Source of the DNA: Boswellia sacra
Taxonomy: Eukaryota; Streptophyta; Magnoliopsida; Sapindales; Burseraceae
Assembly: GCA_013180625.2 (NCBI GenBank)
Contig: SNVD02015981.1
Coordinates: 1,177,684-1,241,683, forward strand
Direction of reading: 5' to 3'
DNA length: 64,000 bases
Positions 1 through 12,015 of this stretch are shown piece after piece. A program made the translations under genes and the position numbers. Each line of letters opens with the position of its first letter. The stretch's first letter is position 1. The notes beneath the pieces were generated by a model, which did no database searches, was not told the DNA's origin, and worked only from the letters and a program-made list of their open reading frames with translations.

Positions 1-138
1 TAATATCTATTTAAACAAATACAAATCTTAATTCAACTTTAGGATAATAAATCCAACCCTCGCGCTCCGTTCAGAAAACTTTAGTGAATCCCATATGTGT
101 CAGAAATCATCAAACAACGTCTTGTGATTATCTCAGTT
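1..138. other. Intergenic sequence, nothing recognised
   Basis: Short AT-rich lead-in ending in the 8-bp target duplication tctcagtt (131-138) of the next element. No supported gene. Confidence 0.5.
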
Positions 139-652
139 AGGGGTGGCAATTTGGGTCATGACAAGCGAACACGACATGAATGCGACACGAACACGATACA
201 CGATTAATAAATGGGTCAGATTCGTGTTGAGGGGGTTCAACACGCTAATCCGTTTAATGACACGAATAGTTAAACATATTTTTTCTATCCTTAATAAGTA
301 AGCTCATTTAATGATATGAATTATTATCTACTTCCAACATATATATTATAAAACTGAAAAATTTATATTATAAAATAAATTAATTTACAAAATAATAAAT
401 TATAATGATTTTAATAATATTTTATACTAACAATGGTTTATATTATAAAAATAATTTTAATTGATATAAATATATAGAATATAATATGTTATGCATAACT
501 AGGTTAAATAATTAAGTAAATTATGTGAATTAAATATGACACGATTACAACACGTGGGTAACATATTTAATAACCGTGTCGGATCCGTGTTTTATGTCTT
601 GACACAAATAATTAAATGGGTGACACGACACGACACGAATTGCCATCCTTAA
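139..652. mobile_element. Non-autonomous hAT-like DNA transposon
   Basis: The left end reads aggggtggcaatt. The right end, reverse-complemented, reads taaggatggcaatt, so the two ends are inverted repeats. The flanks tctcagtt (131-138) and tcccagtt (653-660) match at 7 of 8 positions, which fits the 8-bp target duplication of the hAT superfamily. Both subterminal regions are rich in cgacacgaacacga-type motifs, and the middle is AT-rich with no coding capacity. The exact right boundary could shift by one or two bases. It is related in its terminal motif to the element at 14814-15546. Confidence 0.7.
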
Positions 653-660
653 TCCCAGTT

Positions 661-1680
661 CCGTTAACTTATTTAAATTTATTGTCAGATCAATTAAGTT
701 GCCGGTTTGTCCTTATTAGCCCTTATACTAATTAATTGGACTTAACTTAGAAGAATGCTACTAAGCTTACGATGAAGTCTAATCTTTTAGATTAAGGTTA
801 ATTGAAATTGACATTAAATATTAACAACATAAAAATTTTTATCCTTTACCAGCCACAGCCCCACCCCACCATGGTAAGTACCACGTAATCGCTCCAACCC
901 CACCGTCACATTACCAACATTGACCCACACGAAGACAACCCTATCGCCATTGCAATATTAGTCTACGCATGGTACAAACATTGCACCGTTGATCCTCTTA
1001 TGCAAACCCAAACAATTTGCAAGCAATTGTAGAATATTATCACGTGCACGGAGCCTAATTTGATTAGGAATATAAAATCCTATTAGAATTAGGATAACCT
1101 ATTAAATAAAGGATAATGCAAATATGAACGTTATTCCTCTTAGAAAACTTTTGTGCAAGTGGCTTTGGGTTTTCCTTTTTACATAAGAGTTAATAATAGC
1201 CTATTTTATTACTAATCCTTTTAATTGTAGGGATTAGGATTCCTACTAGTTTTGGGTTTAGAGTAGTGTGTGTGTGTGTGTTGCATTAGGCTTTTTATTC
1301 ACAATAATTAGAGAGATCTTAATTACAATTGAGACAATCTAAAAGAACAAGAGGGAATAGTAAGGTGTGAACGTGGTATTCATCTTATGGCATTTCTTCT
1401 TCTGTTGCGACAAAGTAGATGTAACACTCACACTGAGAGTGAACCACTATAAATCTTTAGGAATTGACTGCAGTACAACAATATTACTATACATCATTTT
1501 TTAAAAATTATATAAATATTGTAAATAAATATATAGAAATTATAAATATAAAAAAATTATAAATAAATGAATAAAAATTATACTTCTAAATTTTATATAT
1601 TTATTTATAATTTTTATATATTTATTTATAATTTTTATTGAATTTCTTAAAAATAAGCGGTATATCATAGTAACTTTAGT
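661..1680. other. Intergenic sequence without a supported gene
   Basis: Low-complexity AT-rich DNA with a short GT run near 1265-1280 and tandem ataaatatataaatt-type AT repeats near 1545-1640. Short open frames here have no family resemblance that I recognise. Confidence 0.5.
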
Positions 1681-1689
1681 GTAGTTAAT

Positions 1690-1842
1690 GGAGGAAGCTA
1701 CGGTCCACCTGCTGTACGGTACAGCAGGTGGGTTTTTGCTTCTTTTGCTTTGTAGCAAAAGTTGTAATTACAACTTTTACTTCAAAGTTAACAAAAAAAA
1801 GCACCTGCTGTATGGTACAACAGGTGTACTGTAGTCAGTCCC
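1690..1842. mobile_element. Mutator-type MITE with nested palindromes
   Basis: A 153-bp unit is flanked by a perfect 9-bp direct repeat, gtagttaat (1681-1689 and 1843-1851), the target-duplication length of Mutator elements. Its ends form inverted repeats of about 40 bp. Each end contains its own near-perfect 25-bp palindrome (1706-1730 and 1802-1826, built on cacctgctgta), and a third palindrome sits at the centre (1757-1778, aaaagttgtaa arms). There is no coding capacity. The whole unit could fold as one long hairpin or as three separate ones. Confidence 0.75.
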
Positions 1843-1851
1843 GTAGTTAAT

Positions 1852-2416
1852 CCCTAAATCTTTGTGTTGTGGGCAGCTTGCTTGTTATTTTTTGTTTTAT
1901 TTAGTGTTACTCTGACAAGTACGGATGCAAGCCTAAATCCCATCACCAAAATCTATTTCACAAAGTGCCAGCAAAATTCTCAAACCAAAATGATCGTGAC
2001 GCTAGTACCAAAAGTACCCAAAAACCCACCACAAAATGCAAACCCCACAGAAACCACCAAGAACCACATGAAACAACAACCCAGATCACGTGACAGACCA
2101 ACCTCAAAAATACCCAACCACCCTCATCAATCGCCCCGATCTTCTTCCCAACAATTATAAAAAATTGTTAATGAGAAACTGTCAACCAACAATCCACGCC
2201 ATCACATTCTATGGATTCCAATGACAAAGCTATGAAGAGGGCACCGAGGAGAGAGAGGATTGGTGAAAGAGATCATAAAAGCCATGGATTCCAAAGGAAA
2301 CTAAAGAGAGAGCTACGGAGAGAAATTTGAGAACCATGGATTCCAGTGGAAAAGCTAAAGAGAGATGAGGATAGAGACTAGGTGATAGAGTTTGAGAACA
2401 TGAGATGGATGAGAGA
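1852..2416. other. Intergenic sequence with purine-rich imperfect repeats
   Basis: At 2210-2400 a short unit beginning atggattcca and continuing into gaaagctaaagagag recurs about three times. A 98-codon open frame at 1864-2160 starts at TTG and shows no recognisable domain; I do not regard it as a gene. Confidence 0.45.
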
Positions 2417-2426
2417 GTTTTTTCTT

Positions 2427-2560
2427 GAGTTAATCACAGACCCCCCTTGATTTTGGCTTAGTTTCATCTAAATCCACTGTTTACCACTTTTCATCATCCG
2501 GTACCTCTGACATTTTCTAAATTCATCATGGATACTCCTTCCGTCAATTTTACTGTTAAG
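2427..2560 (+). repeat. Left terminal inverted repeat of the MULE
   Basis: It matches the reverse complement of 8800-8935 with scattered mismatches and adjoins the target duplication. The similarity fades after about 130 bases. Confidence 0.85.
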
Positions 2561-3867
2561 TATATGTAAATAAATGGAATAAAAAGGGCTAAAAGGGTCA
2601 TTTTAACAGGCTTGGTCAACACTATATAAACGTAAGTAAGTCAATCAAATAAAATAACCCCACCCACCAGAAGCTTTCTCTATTCTTTTTTTGCTTTCTT
2701 CGATTCTCCCTGTCCCCACTTCCTGGCCTTTTGCGTTCCTGTTGGTGCGACCCTTAACTGTCTTCTGCTCAACCAGAGGAAGGTCGTTCAGCACATGTTC
2801 ACGTGATTTGGTAAGTTTCAATGTAACTTTAGAGAAGATTTCTATTTGTTTGTATTGGTAAAAATTTGCACACATACGGAGCTTTTGAACTGGATAGTTG
2901 CGGCTTTTTTTTGTCATTCTACATATTTGAATCGATTTTTAGTGTGTTATTGTTATACGTAACTATTATTCTAATGTTTGTGTCAAATTTTTTCCGTCGG
3001 AACCCTAAAATGGAGCGAAATTTGGGGTTTTTTGTTTGATAATATAAGTTGGTAATTGATATGATAATATGTGATAATGACATGCATGCGTTGAATGAGT
3101 TTTTCTTTGTCATTTTTTAAGGTCGTTCATAATGCATGGCCTTTATACTGGTCGTTCAATTTTTAAGTGTTACGGGTTTTTGAAATTAATGGAAGAAAAT
3201 GATGATAGAGTACATAAAGTGTTGGTATAAACTGTTATATTTCTATATCTTGCATGCATGCATGCATTTTTTTTTATACTTAACTTTTTGTTGTGAGCCC
3301 AACTGCACTCGCAATAACTTTTGTTCTTACCTTTTCAAATTTGCTTACTGGTTCGTAGTTAACAAGGCAGACATTCGCAAGTGAAGTTTTCAGAGGAAAC
3401 TTCATAAAGTGAGTCACCAAAACTCTATTATGTTGCCTTTTTTTATTCTATTTTTCATAAATTGTATTTGGAATCAGTGTCTTGCCTTATTTGTTTGTTA
3501 GGTGTAAACTCTACCTTCTTTGTTTGTTGGGTGTAAACTCAGTAGTTTTGGTGGTATTCAATATCACTGTAGGATTTTTTTCACTTGGTACGAATATTGT
3601 TTTGAGGCTTGCAACAGATAATTTGTGATGTTTTTAACTTTGTTTTCATACACTTGCATGTCTATGTCATAATGCATTTGGAGTTAGTGTGATAAATAAG
3701 TTTGGTTTTAGTTATATTTATTCCTGTTTAGGTTTGTTAAACTTGCTATGAAAATTGGATTTTTTGTTGGATACGTTAATTTGTGATATATATGTTAATT
3801 TGTGATTTATATGTTAATTTCATGTAATTATTATTAAATATATAGTTATGAAATTAATCTAATGGAT

Positions 3868-3910
3868 TCTCTCTCTCTCTCTCTTTCTCTCTTTCTCTCT
3901 CTCTCTCTCT
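3868..3910. repeat. CT microsatellite
   Basis: About 43 bases of ctctct with a few extra t, lying some 60 bases before the start codon of the MULE transposase. It may lie in that gene's 5' leader. Confidence 0.9.
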
Positions 3911-3973
3911 ATTTGTTTCAACTTTCTTTTCATACACTTGCTTATCTATGAATGCATATGGCAGTAGGATAAG

Positions 3974-6628
3974 ATGGATCCTATTTATTTAACATTAAGA
4001 TATTTAGAGTCTGACTATCCTATTGGGCTTATTGACTATGATAGAGTCGGTAGGATAGGATTGTTTGCCACAGCTAATGGGGTTTGCAATCTAGGTGTAT
4101 ATGATCATAGAGATGTTAAATTTAGTGTTAACTTACCTTGGATTGGGGATAGGATAGACATTGACACTGATGACAAATTTCTAGAAGTATTGAGAGAGTA
4201 CCAGAAAAATAAGCTTTTCAAAGTAACTGTGTTAGTTGAGATTACACCATTAGATACTAAACCTTTAGCATGTGAGATGCCTGGAGAAAAAAATGTGGGG
4301 GAAAATGATGTTGGGGAGAGTAATGAAGGTGAAAATGACCCTAGTGGACCTCAACCTGAGTTGTCCCAAGATGTTGAAAATGTAGGAGTTGAGCCTGAGA
4401 TGCATAGAGAAGAAGATGAAGTAGAGTCTGTTGCTTATTCTGTTAGCCATAGTGAGTATGATTTAGATGCAAATTCAGATGCAGACTACAGGCCTGAATC
4501 TGATGCAGAATTTGTGAACTGTCACAGTAATGAGAGGGAGAGTAGTGATAGTGGAAGTGGTGAAGAGATGTCATCACATGACAGCTCTCATTATCAAAGT
4601 GATGGAGAGCATTTCCACAAAATTATGAGCAGTTCAGATGAAAAGGTTGGAAGTGCTGGAATGGCTAGAGTTCAAAGGCAACATTTATTTAGGCCAAATG
4701 TAGATGGAAATGTTGTCTTTAGGCTAGGGCAGACTTTTGAGAATATTTACCATTTTAGAGAAGCCTTAAGAGAGTATTCAGTCAGGAGTGGAATTGTATT
4801 GAAAAGAGAAAAAAATAAGAGACAGAGAGTTACATGTAGGTGTACAGTTGCTGGCTGTCCATGGAGGATTCATACCTCTTCAACCCAATACTTAGTCACT
4901 TTCAAAATTAAGAGCTTTTGTCCTGATCATAGGTGTGAAAAACATCCTAATACTTCATAATGCACATATACATGGATAGCCAAAAAGTATGAAGACATCA
5001 TCAAAGATAATCCTAATGTAGAAATTGAGTGGTTAGAGAAGGATATTACGAGAAGGTTTGGGTTGGAACCTTCAAAACAAAAATTATACAGGGCAAAGAT
5101 GAAAGCTTTTCAAGTGATAGGAGAAGACCACCAAAAAGCCCTTAACCTACTACATAAGTATGCCAATGTAGTGCGACTAACAAATCCTGATTCAACTGTC
5201 TTTGTAAAGGCAGATTGTGAGTTAATTTCTGCATCTCCAAAATTTTAGGGCTTTTCATTAGTTTTCCAGTTCAAAGGATTGGTTTTAATGGAGTTTGTAG
5301 ACCATTTATTGGTATAGATGGATGTCATCTCAAGGGGCCAATGGAGGGGTTGCTTTTGGTTGTTGTAGTTATTGATGCTAATAATGGTATGTACCTCTTA
5401 GCAATAGGAATTTGTGAGGTGGAATGCAGCTCAACTTGGAATTGGTTCCTTAAACATCTAGGTGAGCATTTAGGAGGGTTGATGCACCTGGGATGCCTAT
5501 GACTTTTATGAGTGATAGGCAAAAGGGAATCCTTAATGCTTTAAATTTAAAGTGGCCATATGCATCTCATAGGTACTGTGCAAAGCATTTGTATGATAAT
5601 TTCAAGAAAGAACACTGTGGGCCAGGTCTACAGTTAATGTTTTGGACAGCATGCAAAGCTAGTAATATTAATGACTTCCACACTGCCATGGAGGAGATCA
5701 AATCTGTGAATTACAGGGCATTTGAATAGTTGTCAAACATCCCTGCCAATAGTTGGAGTAGATATGCATTTGATGAAAGAGTCAAAGTTGACCATGTCAC
5801 CAATAACATCACTGAATCCTTCAACTCTTGGATCAATAAGCATCTAGGTCAAGCCTATTTGACAATGTAGAGGACATAAGAAGAAAGATTATGAAGAGGA
5901 TGCAAAGAAAGTAAGCTTACTGCTTATTATTTCCTATTTCTGTATGCTTATTACTTCCCATTTCTATTTGCCTTGCATTAGGCATAATACACAGTTTAAT
6001 AAAAGTACATTTTTATTATTGAAATGTTTATATTTGATGTCCTTATAATCAACAACTGATTTCTTTTTTTTTTCCCAATATCAGGTATAAAGAATGCCTT
6101 GGATGGCATTCAGATATTGGTCCTAGGATTAGGGAAACAATTAGTGATAGAGGCAAGTTCAGTAGAATCATGGAGGTGTATTGGTGTGGAGCTTTAGAGT
6201 TTGAAGTTGTGTGTAAAGGAAGAGTTTACATTGTCAGACTAGATGCTAGATTTTGCTATTGTGGTTTATTTTAAATTTCAGCAATACCTTATGTCCACGC
6301 AATAGCCTGTGCAAATGAGAGGAGGATTGAGGTCAATAAGTTTGTTGATAAGTTAATATTAAGAGATATGCATATAGCTGCAAATAACCACCACTTGAGG
6401 CCTATACCAGACCAAAGTGAATGGCCTGAGATGGCTTGTAATCATCTAGAAGCTCCAAAGAGGAGGACAAAGGCAGGAAGGCCTAAGAAAACAAGAAAAA
6501 GGGCACCTGATGAAGACCCTCCTGGAAACTCTTTGTTCACAATACGATGTTCGAATTGTAGGGGATACAATCACAATAGAAGAGCTTGCAAGTCAGCCCC
6601 AATGCAGAATAAGGTCATATACATAGAA
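3974..6628 (+). pseudogene. MURA-type MULE transposase, broken
   Basis: The first 328 codons (3974-4960) are open. They give a MuDR N-terminal region starting MDPIYLTLRY, an acidic Ser/Glu-rich linker (about residues 110-225), and the zinc-binding MULE DNA-binding domain (about 245-320) with CRCTVAGCPWRIH. After a stop, the same frame runs on to about 5248 (KYEDIIKDNP, LYRAKMKA). The catalytic core follows in pieces. The first Asp is in FIGIDGCHLKG (about 5310). After a frameshift, the second Asp is in MTFMSDRQKG (about 5505). The Glu is in NNITESFNSW (about 5810). A typical intron (about 5911-6083) precedes the SWIM finger, where CYC remains but a stop and a Tyr replace conserved positions (YVHAIAC). 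The zinc knuckle CSNCRGYNHNRRAC ends the recognisable part (about 6550-6590). Not functional as it stands. Confidence 0.88.
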
Positions 6629-7720
6629 GTTGTTTTTCAATATATTATCATATTTTCAATATATACTAACTGTAATTGTTGTATAAGTGTCAGAGACCAT
6701 CAACAGCAGTTGTATCAACAGCAGCTGTATGAACAACATCCCATCAAGCTCTTAGCTCATCTCAGTAACGTCATAGCTCATCTCAGCAACCTGTTATACC
6801 ATCTCAGCAGTCAGTAGCTTCATAGACATTCAGAATAAGGAATGGTAAAAATTTCCATTTTGGCTTTATTAAAATCATGTAACTTTTTTCCTTGTTTGTA
6901 TCCCTCTTAACTTTGACTAATTATTATCTCTCAACTAATGTACACCAGTAACCCAACAATCTCTAGCTGTAAGGCAGGTTGGATCAACATCATTTCAGCA
7001 ATCTCATATACCATCTCATCAATAAATGGATTCAAGCACATCAAGTAGAAGGAAAGGTAAAAATTATATTTATTGCTTTTATCAATATTGCATAATATCT
7101 CTTTATGTATCTTTATAACTTTCTCTAATTTATCAGCATCCAACCAACCTCCAATTGCAAGGCAATTTACACCATTCTCTCAACAACCAACAACAGCAGA
7201 TGTTGGTTGTTCAGCACCAATACCATCCAAGAAGTAAATGGGTTCAACCATGTTAAGGGCAAATAGAGGTAAAAAATTTAGATATTTTGTCTATCACTTT
7301 TGCTTTCACCGTTTCTTAATTAACCATGTATACTTCAAACATGCAAGCACAAGGTTACCTCTAGGAATGCAGTGAGAGTGCATGACATCCAGCAGCAAGC
7401 AATGTTTTGTTTTTTGGCAGGTTTTGGTTTTACAACAACCTAAAATTGTTATCACATATAGGGTTAAGGGTTGTTGTTGTTTTTTTTTTTTTTATAAAGG
7501 AAACTATTACAGTCCTTTACATTCCTGTAGGTAAACATTTAATGTCTGTTTATATTGTATATTTAACATAGTCACAGTCTTTTAACATTGCTTCATGCAT
7601 TTGGTGTAATTTTGTTGACAACAATGATATTTATTTACAAGTAATGCAATATCAATATGCATGCTTTTTAGTCTGTTACTGTTGGGCAATGACAGAACTT
7701 TTATTTCTTTTTTTTTTCCA
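6629..7720. other. MULE interior, transposase 3' exons or UTR
   Basis: Short CAG/CAA-rich stretches (for example 6700-6800, 6950-7030 and 7150-7240) alternate with AT-rich, intron-like DNA bounded by ggtaaaaa and tttcag-like sequences. These look like the Gln-rich C-terminal exons found in some MULE transposases, but I cannot assign exact boundaries. Confidence 0.35.
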
Positions 7721-8182
7721 CTACATTATCTTTACAAGGTATGCAATTAACAGAATAATGAAAATGTAAACTACTAACTTGCAGGACATTAGAGCATTCT
7801 CTAGTTTTTCAGATCTTTGCATAACAATATCATTATTCATGACCAATTGCTTCAGATCTCTATGCATCTCTCTTATAAGTGTTTCACTAACATTCATATC
7901 CATTTCTTCCATATGACCATGACAAAATTCTTGAAACTTATCAACTTCTTCATTATCAGGCTCCCACCACTGAAAATAATTGCATGTCCCTGTTTTGCAT
8001 ACAAAATATAGTTTACCAGGATTCCTTGCTGATTCAGATATCATCACAGCTACTTTTGTTCCACACTTGCATCTTCTGTTTTTAAAATTTATTTAGTTGC
8101 CATTAATCATGTCATTTCTACCATAAGTATTACTTGAACCACTGTTTTTTTGCCTTGCACTAGTTAAGGTTGATTGACTCAT
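7721..8182 (-). pseudogene. GRF-type zinc-finger protein carried by the MULE (one stop)
   Basis: Reading from an ATG at 8182, one frame runs 153 codons to the TAA at 7721, with a single in-frame TAA about 30 codons in. After that stop comes a complete GRF zinc-finger signature: CKCGTKVAV, ARNPGKLYFVC and CNYFQWWEPD. Next come an acidic coiled-coil-like segment (METLIRE-type heptads around MHRDLKQL and NDIVMQRSEKLENAL) and a C-terminal hydrophobic stretch (LVVYIFIILLIAYLV), probably one membrane helix. GRF fingers are known as nucleic-acid-binding modules. Small plant proteins with a finger, coil and membrane tail are common, but their role is unknown to me. The gene lies convergent to the transposase, inside the TIRs, so it moves with the element. 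The stop may be recent decay. Confidence 0.7.
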
Positions 8183-8232
8183 TTTATTGAGCTTTTCTGC
8201 TGTGAAATTTGAAATTCTAACCCGTTGTTCAT

Positions 8233-8330
8233 GAACTGCTTCTGCTTTTGTGCTGTATTGTTAATGAGATGAACTGCTTCTGCTTCTGTGCTGTATTATT
8301 GATGAGATGAATTGCTTTTGCTACTGTGTT
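8233..8330. repeat. 38-bp minisatellite, about 2.5 copies
   Basis: The unit begins gaactgcttctgctt; copies start at 8233 and 8271, with a partial, more diverged copy from 8309. It lies directly upstream of the GRF gene start, on its promoter side. Confidence 0.8.
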
Positions 8331-8799
8331 TTTCCCGCTATTGCTGGACTGCTGTGTTGGCTTACACTAATCTGGGGTTGGTTTTCTTTCCTGCTATTGA
8401 TGATGCTGTGTTAGCCTGTTATATCTTTAGGTTTGTTTTGTTTTGTTTTTTTTCTGCTTTTTATGTGTTTCAATTTGAATGAGATTTGAATAAGTTTTAT
8501 TTGTTGGACTGTCTTCATTTTATAGTGCCCAAGACAGGTTTGGCTTGTTGTAAACGGCTGCATTACAACAGCTACTGCAACGTCTATTAATTTGAAAAAA
8601 ATTTTGAGGGCAACAAAGTAATATCCAACGTTAAAGTGCCAGACAATTAGCCCAATATTAAATTGACTATAAGGGCAGAATCGTAATTTGGACTTATATT
8701 AATTATTTTATTTCTATCCAAGTTTCATCAAACTACAGTTAAGGCTATTTAAGTAAAATTGTCTTCTGTGGATGGAAATCTAACGAAATCTGATATCAC

Positions 8800-8935
8800 T
8801 TAATAGCAAAACTGACGAAAGGGGTATCCATGATGAATTTAGAAAAGGTTAGGGGTACCAGATGATGAAAAGTGACAAATAGTGAATTTGGATGAAATTA
8901 AGCCAAAACCAAGGGGGGGTCTATGTGATTAGCCC
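8800..8935 (-). repeat. Right terminal inverted repeat of the MULE
   Basis: Inverted partner of 2427-2560. The target duplication gttttttctt follows directly at 8936-8945. Confidence 0.85.
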
Positions 8936-8945
8936 GTTTTTTCTT

Positions 8946-9456
8946 CCCAATTATTATAATAAATATATGATCAATTTAACTTATCTTATTTAAAAATTAT
9001 ATCTAAGTTTTGCAAAAGCTAGTTAACATGATTTTTGAGTTCAAATTATTTTTTTTTAATGTTTTATTTCATAATTACTTTGTTACCCTTAAATTAGGCA
9101 AACTAAGTGAATTGAGGATAAAAACAAAGGGTTCTCTGTTGATTTCTATAACATATAGCGGTTCGGTTGGATAATAATTACCCTAAACGTTAATATCCAA
9201 ATGCTACAGCTGGATCCCACCACCACTCCCTTCACCATTGCTATAAGCCCAAAACCTAGAATACGAATCCTTACCAAAACTTTATTCACCCAAAGCTTGG
9301 CTTTATCTATGTCAACCACCACTAGCATTGTAGTTAGCCTCTAAACCCCCGTCAATAACCACCAACGCTCCAGTAAGACAAAGGATTTAATCCCTTTCAA
9401 GCAGCTCTCCCTTACTCTTCAATCCACATGCAATTACTTTCCAATAAAAGAATGCT
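8946..9456. other. Intergenic sequence, nothing recognised
   Basis: AT-rich flank of the MULE followed by C-rich low-complexity DNA. A 60-codon minus-strand frame at 9146-9328 has no recognisable features. Confidence 0.5.
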
Positions 9457-11184
9457 GGGAAAATTTTATGGATGATCGTAAAGTAAGGCCCTAACACGAA
9501 TGTCCTCTGCCTTCGAAAATTAGCCTCGAATGACAAACCGTTACCATGCTTCCATTAACATTGATGACTTAGAGGGTAAATTAGTAACTTTATTATCCTA
9601 TTGCACAGTCCAAGACCTTTCTTTTTACTTCTTTTCCTCCATCAACCTCCGACAAAGTACCATATCTACCCGTGGAACACAGCTGTAATATCCTAAGTTT
9701 TCAAGGTGACCATGATACAATTATATTACAATATATGTGTGTAATATGTATGTCTTGTGTTAAGTAATGTTATAATAAAAATAGTGACTTGGGGTTGTGA
9801 GTGAATGATTTAGGAAATTAAGGCCTCAAATGAGATTTGCCTCTTCATGCTTATCTATATAAACTCCTCATCTCTAGAATTTTCATTAATTTCTATCTTC
9901 TCTACTAAAAAGCTTTTGCACACTCTCTTGCTTCTTCTCTCTACTTGTCAAGAAATTAGGAAGAGAAGGAAGACACAAGGTAAAATCTACCTCTCTCTTC
10001 AATCTCCATCCCTAATAAATGAGTAATTGAGTAGGAATCTTGTGGTTTAAATTATTTTATGCCTTGTATGTGCTGAAATCTTATTAGGAAAGATGAATTT
10101 GACTGAGCTATGGCAAAATTAGAAGGGGTGAAGCAAGAGGGTAAGAAATGAAATTGAGTTTAAATTCTGCAAGATCCTTACACTGAGCAGTAGGGAGTAC
10201 AAAAATTCCTAAAAATCACAAAGTTGTCCTCTGGCTTTGAAAGTTTTATTGATTAAAATAGACATGCTTAGAAGTATGTAGAATTTGGAATCACTCATAA
10301 ATTTGTAGAATATGATTTTTGGTGAAGTTTTGAACTGCAGGCTCGAAATTTAGAGTTCCTCTATTTTAAAACAAAGCTTGGGAAACAAAATTTGTTTGGA
10401 GGGCCAAATCTTTGCAAAAATGTCTGATTTTTGGTGTGCAATACCTTTAATATGTTTTATTTTAGAATGTAAATTTTCATTTATTTTGAAGCTTTGTATG
10501 AATTGTGGTGATTTTTCAAAGTTAGATTGATAAAACTAAAAATTCTAACTTTTAGAACAGAGCAAATGAAAACAATTGCTTTTGAATGACCAAAACCCCT
10601 TAGAAAGATGAGATTTTTGGTATGGTGATTCTTGTATGTGTTTTTTATTAGACTGTAAAGTTTTGTAATAATTTGAGTTAAATTGAAAATTCTATAAATT
10701 TTTAAAAACATGCTGCTTAGTGAAGGATGCCGTGGCAGGAATTGTGAAATGCTGGATTAAGTGAGATTTGAGACGGTTTATAACCATATTTTTGCTTAAA
10801 AAACTTTAGGGAGACGTGTTGTAAGTGTGTTGTGTTGTCTATCAAATTGTGCAAGTTTTGGATAGGCAATTTGTCTTAATAGACATTATTTAATGGAGTA
10901 CGTATTTGAATAAAGCAAAAAGGGGATTATGTTATCAATGTGTTTTGTGAACCTTAAAGTATTTTGGTTATGTTTCTAGGTTGAACTCAAGATTTGCTGA
11001 AGGAAATTTCATAATGTAAGGAGGCTGAACCTTTTGAGGGCACAATACAGATATCGTTATGCTTTATTTATTGATTGTATAATGTGATCATTTTGTGGTA
11101 TATGTGAGGAATGGAAATTGTGTTGCATGAAGGGCATGCCAAACTATGGGATCTTGAATGTTTATTATGTGATTGTGTACACTT

Positions 11185-11400
11185 ATGTATAGGGCACCTT
11201 TTGAAGTTGTGTGTGTGAGCTACCTCTTGGGGGTCACAAAGACTACAAAATGCTACACACAACACAAAGTGTCATATGTGTGATAGTATATAAAAGGTAA
11301 ATTTGTACACTTAGACATGGGGGGTCACCTCTTGAGACTGTGTGTGTGAGCTACCTCTTGGGGGTCACAAAGATCGTAAAATGCCACACATAATATAAAG
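11185..11400. repeat. Two tandem copies, period about 131 bp
   Basis: The string gtgtgtgagctacctcttgg recurs at 11211 and 11342, with similar sequence on both sides in each copy. It lies inside the probable solo LTR. Confidence 0.75.
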
Positions 11401-11493
11401 TGACACATGTGAGAATTGTGATTAAATGCTTGAGAGGAGATCTGAACCATCGGTAGTATGGGACAAGCATAGCTTGGTTGGACAGATTAGCCT

Positions 11494-11590
11494 CGATGTG
11501 TGATTTGAATGAGTGATATCGATGTGTGATTTGAATAAGTGATATCATTGTCTGATTCGAATAAGTGATATGAATGTGTGACTTAAATTG
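11494..11590. repeat. 26-bp minisatellite, about 3.5 copies
   Basis: Units starting cgatgtgtgatttgaat occur at 11494, 11520 and 11546, with a decayed fourth from 11572. Each ends in agtgatat. Confidence 0.85.
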
Positions 11591-11824
11591 AGGAATACTA
11601 TGTGATATGTTTGTGTCCCTAAAGTTGTACTGAAGTGAAAGGCACTGTTGAACGTATAGTTGATATATGATTGAGGGATATATTGGCCAATGCATCATGC
11701 GCCTACATGTATCTATGAAGAATGTGAATATGCTTAGAAATTTATTTATAAAATGTAGTTTGAGTTGGTGCAAATAAGTTGTGTGAAATAAAAATAGAGA
11801 CAAACTTATGATTTGAGATTTAGC

Positions 11825-12015
11825 ACTGGCATAAGAGCGCCATATAAGTTGCGCAGGAGCACAACCTGCACCGATTTAATATATTACGGGCAGAGAGTTG
11901 GCGCAGGCGTGCCATTCCTTTAGCATAAGAGCGCCATCCTGAGACCCTGAATATGATAGGCACCAGAAACTTGGCGCTCCTGCACCGTTTCGTTCGCGCA
12001 GGAGCGCAACTCCTA
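11825..12015. repeat. Cluster of short GC-rich palindromic motifs
   Basis: Motifs of the type gcgcaggagcgc and ggcgctcctgc recur in both orientations in an otherwise AT-rich background. A loosely similar cluster (gcactccagcgc, gcactccggcgcag) lies at 55810-56000. Function unknown. Confidence 0.5.

Larger units (their letters stand above)
2427..8935. mobile_element. Mutator-like element (MULE), full length but degenerate
   Basis: The element is bounded by long terminal inverted repeats (about 2427-2560 and 8800-8935). These share the start (g)ctaatcaca.agaccccc and stretches such as cacttttcatcatc and attcatcatggatac. The 10 bases gttttttctt occur immediately outside both ends (2417-2426 and 8936-8945), a perfect 9-10 bp target duplication. 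Inside lie a plus-strand MURA-type transposase (3974-6628, broken) and a minus-strand GRF zinc-finger gene (7721-8182, one stop). A related TIR occurs at 19103. This was once an autonomous element; the transposase is now inactivated by several stops and a frameshift. Confidence 0.9.

Noticed and set aside
1864..2160. 98-codon frame with a hydrophobic start resembling a signal peptide
   Set aside because: Starts at TTG, no ATG context, no recognisable domain, and a composition like the flanking intergenic DNA.
11351..11803. 150-codon minus-strand frame
   Set aside because: Lies over minisatellite and tandem repeats of the probable solo LTR; no domain and no ATG context that I trust.
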